Source: Dipteronia dyeriana (taxonomy: Eukaryota; Streptophyta; Magnoliopsida; Sapindales; Sapindaceae). Taken from it: a stretch of DNA of 64,000 bases. The stretch is from assembly GCA_032871835.1 (NCBI GenBank), contig CM065296.1, positions 3,048,001 to 3,112,000 on the forward strand, given 5' to 3'. Below, one piece after another: positions 59,273 through 64,000 of this stretch (position 1 is its first letter; every line of letters starts with the position of its first letter). The notes under the pieces are model-generated. The model had not been told where the DNA came from. It did no database searches and saw nothing but the letters and a program-made list of their open reading frames with translations. Both the position numbers and the translations under genes were made by a program.

Positions 59273-60089
59273 CTTTTCGACTTTGCTAGTTGTTGTTATT
59301 ATCGACTTCGTGGCTTGAATTAGGAACTTTTAATTGCAGTTTTTTTTTTAAATACAAATAATAAACTAATACGAATTTGGATAATTAAAATTAAATTTAT
59401 ATTTTTCTTTGAAGCAATTTATTTGCAGTTGGACATACTTTACATTTATTATCGATTAATAATATGGAAAATTGCACTAATATCACCCGATTTTAGGTGA
59501 AATTGGACCGATTCACACAATCATATTATTGCATAAACTTCCCTTTGATTTGTTGACCATTGTTGACTAAACGGTTGACCAGCTAGAAAGTTAACAATGA
59601 AAAGGGTAGAATGGACTTTTTAAAATGTGACATTAAATTAATTAAATGAAAGTAGACCTTAGGCCAATCAAAACTAGATACATCACCTATCAACAATTTA
59701 AAATTAATTTAACGCATAATTTTTTTTTTTAAAAAGCGCAAACAAATATAATTTACAAGAAAGAATAATATAATTTTTACCTTCACAAAAAAAATACAAG
59801 AAAGAAAATTTGATATAATTTCAAGGCAATAGCTCATATTAAACAAGAATTCCACCAAGTAATTATTCACACTTCACATATTAACATGCTTGTGATACAA
59901 TATAACAAAACACCATAGTCGATGCTCCCAAATCTCCTGTACAAAACAATTCCATGCATGCAAATTTTCAGTTCTCATAAGTTCATTCATGTCTACGACT
60001 CTTCTTTCTCCGAAAACTTGTCCGAAATATTGGCTATAATAAAGCCCGCAAAAACCTGAAACTAGTATTAAACTGATTAATGAATCAAT
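59273..60089. other. AT-rich intergenic DNA upstream of EMC4
   Basis: No gene is seen. Three W-box-like TTGAC cores cluster at 59553-59580 (TTGACC, TTGACT, TTGACC). Poly-T/A tracts occur at 59339-59349 and 59720-59733. Confidence 0.45.
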
Positions 60090-60290
60090 TAGGGGTGGGT
60101 ACGGTTCGGTTTTAGGTAAAATCGAACTGAACTGAAAATATTTCGATTCATCCAAAATTAAACCAGTTTAAATCGAATAAGAAATGGGAACTGAACATAA
60201 CTAAACTGATTTTAATTAGTTCGGTTTGATTCGGTTTGATTCGGTTCAATTTGGTTTTGGGTCTAATGGGCCAAATAGCTTAATGAGTCT
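60090..60290. mobile_element. Truncated hAT MITE related to 41261-41837
   Basis: It begins TAGGGGTGGGTACGG and follows the reverse complement of 41640-41837 for about 200 bp (shared words ATATTTCGATTCATCCAAAA and TTTGGTTTTGGG). The similarity stops near 60290. The other end is missing. Confidence 0.75.
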
Positions 60291-60925
60291 TTTTAGTACT
60301 CGTTTGGTTGAGTTTTCTACTAACTCAAAAAGTCTACGAATGCCTATTTAATTTTTTTAGAGTTGTTTGGTTAGGCTTTTAAAAATATCTATTTTTAATT
60401 GAGTAGAGGCTAGTAGAGTTTAAACCTTTATTAGACAAAAACTCATGGGGAGGTACTTCTCCAAACATACATTTTTTTTTAAAAAGTCTACCAACCAAAC
60501 AATTTTTTTTTTTCAAAAACTCTATTTCTAATAGGAGGAAATGGTGAGATACATCACCTTTTTTTAAGGTGTATTGTGATGATGTCACCCTTTTAATAAC
60601 TTAAGTTTAAAAGACACCTATTATGGTGAACTGTCCAAATTACCCCTAAACTTTAATTTTTTAAAAGCCCCTTTCTGAACTCGTTGGTATCTCCCCAGAA
60701 AAGTTGTCTAAAAAACTTGACTCTCTCTACAGATTCTGCAGTAGAAGGTAGCAAATATTTATGATCTTCACTTAAATTTCTTTTATGCATTTAAGATATT
60801 TTGCATTCATTTCTGTGTGGGTTAACAATGTATCCATTCATCGATATCAATGTATCCATTTCAGATTCTGCACTAGAATGCTTTTTTCTTGTGTTACCGA
60901 GAATATTTAAAGATGAATCGAGCTT
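60291..60925. other. Intergenic DNA with MITE-like inverted words
   Basis: CGTTTGGTTGAGTTTTCTAC at about 60301 and the complementary GTCTACCAACCAAAC near 60486 suggest a small foldback element of about 200 bp without clear ends. A possible splice donor for the MULE leader lies near 60752. Nothing else is supported. Confidence 0.35.
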
Positions 60926-61700
60926 ATTTTATATTGGAACGAGCTCTTGTTTAGCTTGAAAAAAGCTCGATTATTTGAAAAAAATACTCGACAAAAAATG
61001 CTCGATCCTTTAGGAAAAGTTCTCGATCCCTGGACAAAGGTTCTTGAACGTTTATAAAAGTTCTCGATAATTTGACAAATAATCTCGATCCCTTAAAAAC
61101 TTTCTCGGTCCCATAGAAAAAGTTCTCGGTCCCATAGAAAAAGTTCTCAGTCCCTTCAAAAATGTTCTCGATTCCTTGAGAAAAGTTCTCGATCCCTTGA
61201 GAAAAGTTCTATAAAATTTGAAAAATATTTTCGATCCCTTAAAAAAGTTCTCGAACCGTTAGAAAAGTTATCGATCCCTTAGAAAAAGTTCTCGTTCCCT
61301 TGTTAAAAGTTCTCGATCACTTGATAAAAGTTCTGGATAATTTGACAAATATTCTCGATCCCTTAAAGAATTTCTCGAACCGTTAGAAATATTCTCGATC
61401 CCTTAGAAAAAGTTTCTCGTTGACTTGTTGTAAGTTGTCGATCCGTTGATAAAAGTTCTCGGTCCTTTTAGCAAATATTCTCGATCCCTTTAAAAGTTCT
61501 CGAACCGTTTGAAATGTTCTTGGTCCCTTAGAAAAAGTTCACGTTCCCTTGTTAAAAGTTCTCGATAATTTGATAAATATTCTCGATAAAAGTTCTCGAA
61601 TCGAACCTTTTTAAAAGTTCTCGATCCTTTGTAAATTATTCTCGAACCCTTGAAAAAGTTCTCGATCCCTTATAAAAAGTACTCGATCCATTTGAAATTT
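60926..61700. repeat. Minisatellite of AGTTCTCGATCCCTT units before the MULE
   Basis: About 30 degenerate units of roughly 20-24 bp with core AAAAGTTCTCGATCCCTTAG alternate with TTTGACAAATATTCTCGA variants. The array stops about 75 bp before the MULE start codon. A TTTTCACAG acceptor-like site at 61764-61772 suggests the array lies in a 5' UTR intron. Confidence 0.85.
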
Positions 61701-61776
61701 TTGTAATTGTTAGTAATTTTAAAAGTATTTTTTTTATCTGTTAATAATTGATTGTGATGATGATTTTCACAGGACA

Positions 61777-64000
61777 ATGGATCGGTTTAGATTAGTAATA
61801 TCTTACAACGGTCGATGGGAGCAATTACCTGATGGAAGTCAGAGGTTTCTTGGTTCTGATAACCAAGAAATGTATGTATCCAGAAATATGACTTACGAAG
61901 AGCTGGTGTCGATCGTACAAACCGTTGTGAAGTATGATGTGAACAAATACATTGCTGATCTACAATTTATATCAATCGTTCCCGGGACAATATGTCGCAC
62001 ATTTATAAGAAATGACGACGATGTTTTGTTTATGCTAGGGGAAGATAGGGTAATCCCTCAAGTATGTGTCAGTTTAATTGAGAGGGCTGCAGAAGGTGTC
62101 ATCGGTGAAGAAATCCCTCATCATGATAACATCCAACAATTTTGATCTTCAGACGGAAGCAACCAGTTGTTCACAGAAAGAAGTGGGATTGACGGTAGGA
62201 AAAAGCTATGTGGTGTCCCACCGAAAGTAGGCAACCATGGTGATATAGTTGGAGCTCAATTGGACAATGATTTCAGTTGTCAAATTGAATTGAACGCTGG
62301 ATAGTACAACCACCAATACAGTGAGATGTACAATGAGCGGAACAATGAACCTCATAACCTACCAATCCATGAGGTGGCTAATGAGGCGGCTAATGAGGCA
62401 AATTTACATCCGGTACATAATGTACAGAACAATGAGGAAGATGAAGAACGGTTCAAAACGAAAAGTCGTGCAAGACGTGTCCACAGATGTAGTTCCACTG
62501 CAGTAGATATAGCTGGGACATCTGAGGTCCGGTCTGATGTAACTCCAGCTGATTCTGAGAATGCCAAAACGTGGGTTATTCCAGAAGCAGAATCATACTC
62601 GTTTGGTATGGATGGAAGCAGGAATTTGGTAGAAGATGAACCTACCAGCATGATATATAAAGGTCAATTTTTTCTTACTAAAAAGGATTTGAAGAGATTG
62701 GCTGACCATTTTGCAATGCGGCACAACTTCAAGTGGAAGGTGAAAAGGTTGAATAAGACACCATTACATCTGGTTTGTTTGATAGACAACTGTACATGAA
62801 AGTTAAGAGCGGTTAGGAGAGATGAAGCGACATACTTTCAAGTATGAAGTTTTATCAACAAACACAGTTGTCCGTTGGAGGAGATTCACCGCCGCCATCG
62901 ACAAGCTAGTGCAGTCATAATTAGAGAAATGGTTGCACCTAGATTGCAGCAACAGAATGGTCGACTAATGCGTCCGAATGACATAATCGCAGATATGAAA
63001 ACAATGTATGGCATCCAAATAATGTACAGTAAGGCACATCAAGCCCTTGATTATGCATTGTCACTCACCTATGGAACGCATGAGGAAAGCTTCCAACTGC
63101 TTCCATCATTCGGTTACCTGTTGGAACAACAAAATCCCTAAATGATTACTGACTTACAGTGCGATGAAAATGGTAAATTCCTATACTTTTTCATGTCGTT
63201 GGAGAATTCCAGAGGTGTATGCTTCCAGTTATTGCCGTTGATGGTACCCATTTAAAAGGTAGATTCGGGGGCATAATGTTTGTTGCAACTGCACAAGATG
63301 GGAATGAACAGGTTTATCCAATTGCTTTTGGGTATGGTGACTCGAAAAACAACCTATCATGGGAGTGGTTTTTGGATTGCTTAAAAGGTTCCCTTGTCCA
63401 TATAGATGATTTGGTTTTCATTTCCGATCGACATGTAAGCATTGAAACAGGGATTTCTAAAGTGTTCCCTTATGCCACCCATACCATATGTTGCTGGCAC
63501 TTTTATGAAAATATTAAGAAGAGATATCATAGAAAGGATGTTGCCGCAATAATGGATAAAGCAGCCTGAGCGTACACCGAGTTGAAATATAACCGGCACA
63601 TGGAAGAGTTACACAACTTGCACCCGAATGCATATGAATATGTAATTGATGCCGGTTCACACAAGTGGTCCCGTGTTCACTGCCCCGACAGAAGGTATAG
63701 GGTCATGACAACAAATGCTGCAGAATGCATAAACTCATGCCTTAAATTTGCACGGCAACTGCCTATGTTGACTTTGGCAGAGTTTTTAGGAATATGCTAC
63801 AACGTTGGTTTCACGATCGTCATAGGGCTGCACAATCCATACGTCATCAGTTGACCGACGTAACACATCTTGTGATCCTCAAACGTGTAGAAAAATATAA
63901 TTTTATGACCGTTAATCCAGTTGACTGGAATATATTTTCGATGAAACGGGCTAGAAAATAGTGGACCGTTGACTTAGCCCGGAAGACCTGCACATGTAAC
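61777..64000 (+). pseudogene. MULE (Mutator-like) transposase, decayed, runs off the right edge
   Basis: The start MDRFRLVISYNGRWEQLPDG at 61777 is the usual N-terminal domain of plant MURA-type proteins. A MuDR DNA-binding domain follows at 62655-62880 (FFLTKKDLKRLADHFAMRHN, LHLVCLIDNC). The catalytic domain shows LPVIAVDGTHLKGRFGG (first Asp, about 63240), LVFISDRHVSIE (second Asp, about 63428), CCWHFYENIKK, and TNAAECIN (Glu, about 63720). A SWIM zinc finger begins at the edge (KTCTCN). Stops at 62143, 62302, about 62798, about 62846, 63139 and 63567, and frameshifts near 63195 and 63795, make it a pseudogene. The terminal inverted repeats are not visible: the left end is uncertain and the right end is outside the window. 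Confidence 0.88.

Larger units (their letters stand above)
53770..59300. repeat. Tandem duplication unit 2 (contains intact EMC4)
   Basis: This is the second unit, abutting the truncated intron 1 of the pseudogene. 53770-54690 is the 3' flanking sequence of EMC4, parallel to the sequence around Copia-2 in unit 1. No additional gene is supported in 53770-54690. Boundaries are approximate. Confidence 0.6.

Overview
This window is nuclear DNA of a dicot-like flowering plant. It has AT-rich intergenic DNA, GT-AG introns, three recognisable plant genes and many nested plant transposons. I see no bacterial, viral or organellar genes, no tRNA or rRNA genes and no CRISPR array. The species cannot be named from the sequence alone.

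Host genes, all on the minus strand: (i) eIF3b, a translation initiation factor subunit (14979-19695, 11 exons, 713 aa); (ii) a secreted class III peroxidase resembling Arabidopsis peroxidase 46 (35057-36739, 4 exons, 334 aa); (iii) EMC4, a subunit of the ER membrane protein complex (57150-59172, 6 exons, 180 aa). A 5'-truncated EMC4 pseudogene (49849-53706) lies beside the intact gene. Flanking homology suggests that both belong to an old tandem duplication of about 41.9-59.3 kb, with the break in EMC4 intron 1.

Layout: 1-11971 is a minus-strand Ty1/copia element (Copia-1, cut by the window edge). Its gag was split by an 8.9 kb SIRE-like LTR element (2125-10993, 5-bp target duplication) that keeps gag but carries a plant transposon-protein ORF where pol would be. 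12.6-13.2 kb is a tandem repeat and 13.8-14.35 kb a Tourist-like MITE, followed by eIF3b. Two non-autonomous hAT elements follow (20848-21443 and 21753-22410), each with an 8-bp target duplication. 22991-34846 is an 11.9 kb Ty3/gypsy element of the Tat type, with a second RNase H, 3' tandem repeats and a long antisense ORF. After the peroxidase comes a 3.8 kb hAT transposon (37226-41035) with a perfect 8-bp duplication and a transposase broken only by four in-frame stops. Then come another hAT MITE (41261-41837) and a second Copia copy (Copia-2, 42108-47530).

In the duplicated EMC4 region, two different hAT elements (47739-49373 and 54694-56547) occupy the same target site in the two duplicate units. 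A gag-only LTR element (50140-53355) sits in an intron of the EMC4 pseudogene, and the intact paralogue shows the empty site. The right end holds a decayed MULE transposase (61777 to the edge) preceded by a 0.75 kb minisatellite.

The host genes are unrelated housekeeping or wall/defence genes and do not form a pathway. The main interest is the layered history of insertion, duplication and decay, which can be ordered from target duplications, empty sites and nested breaks.
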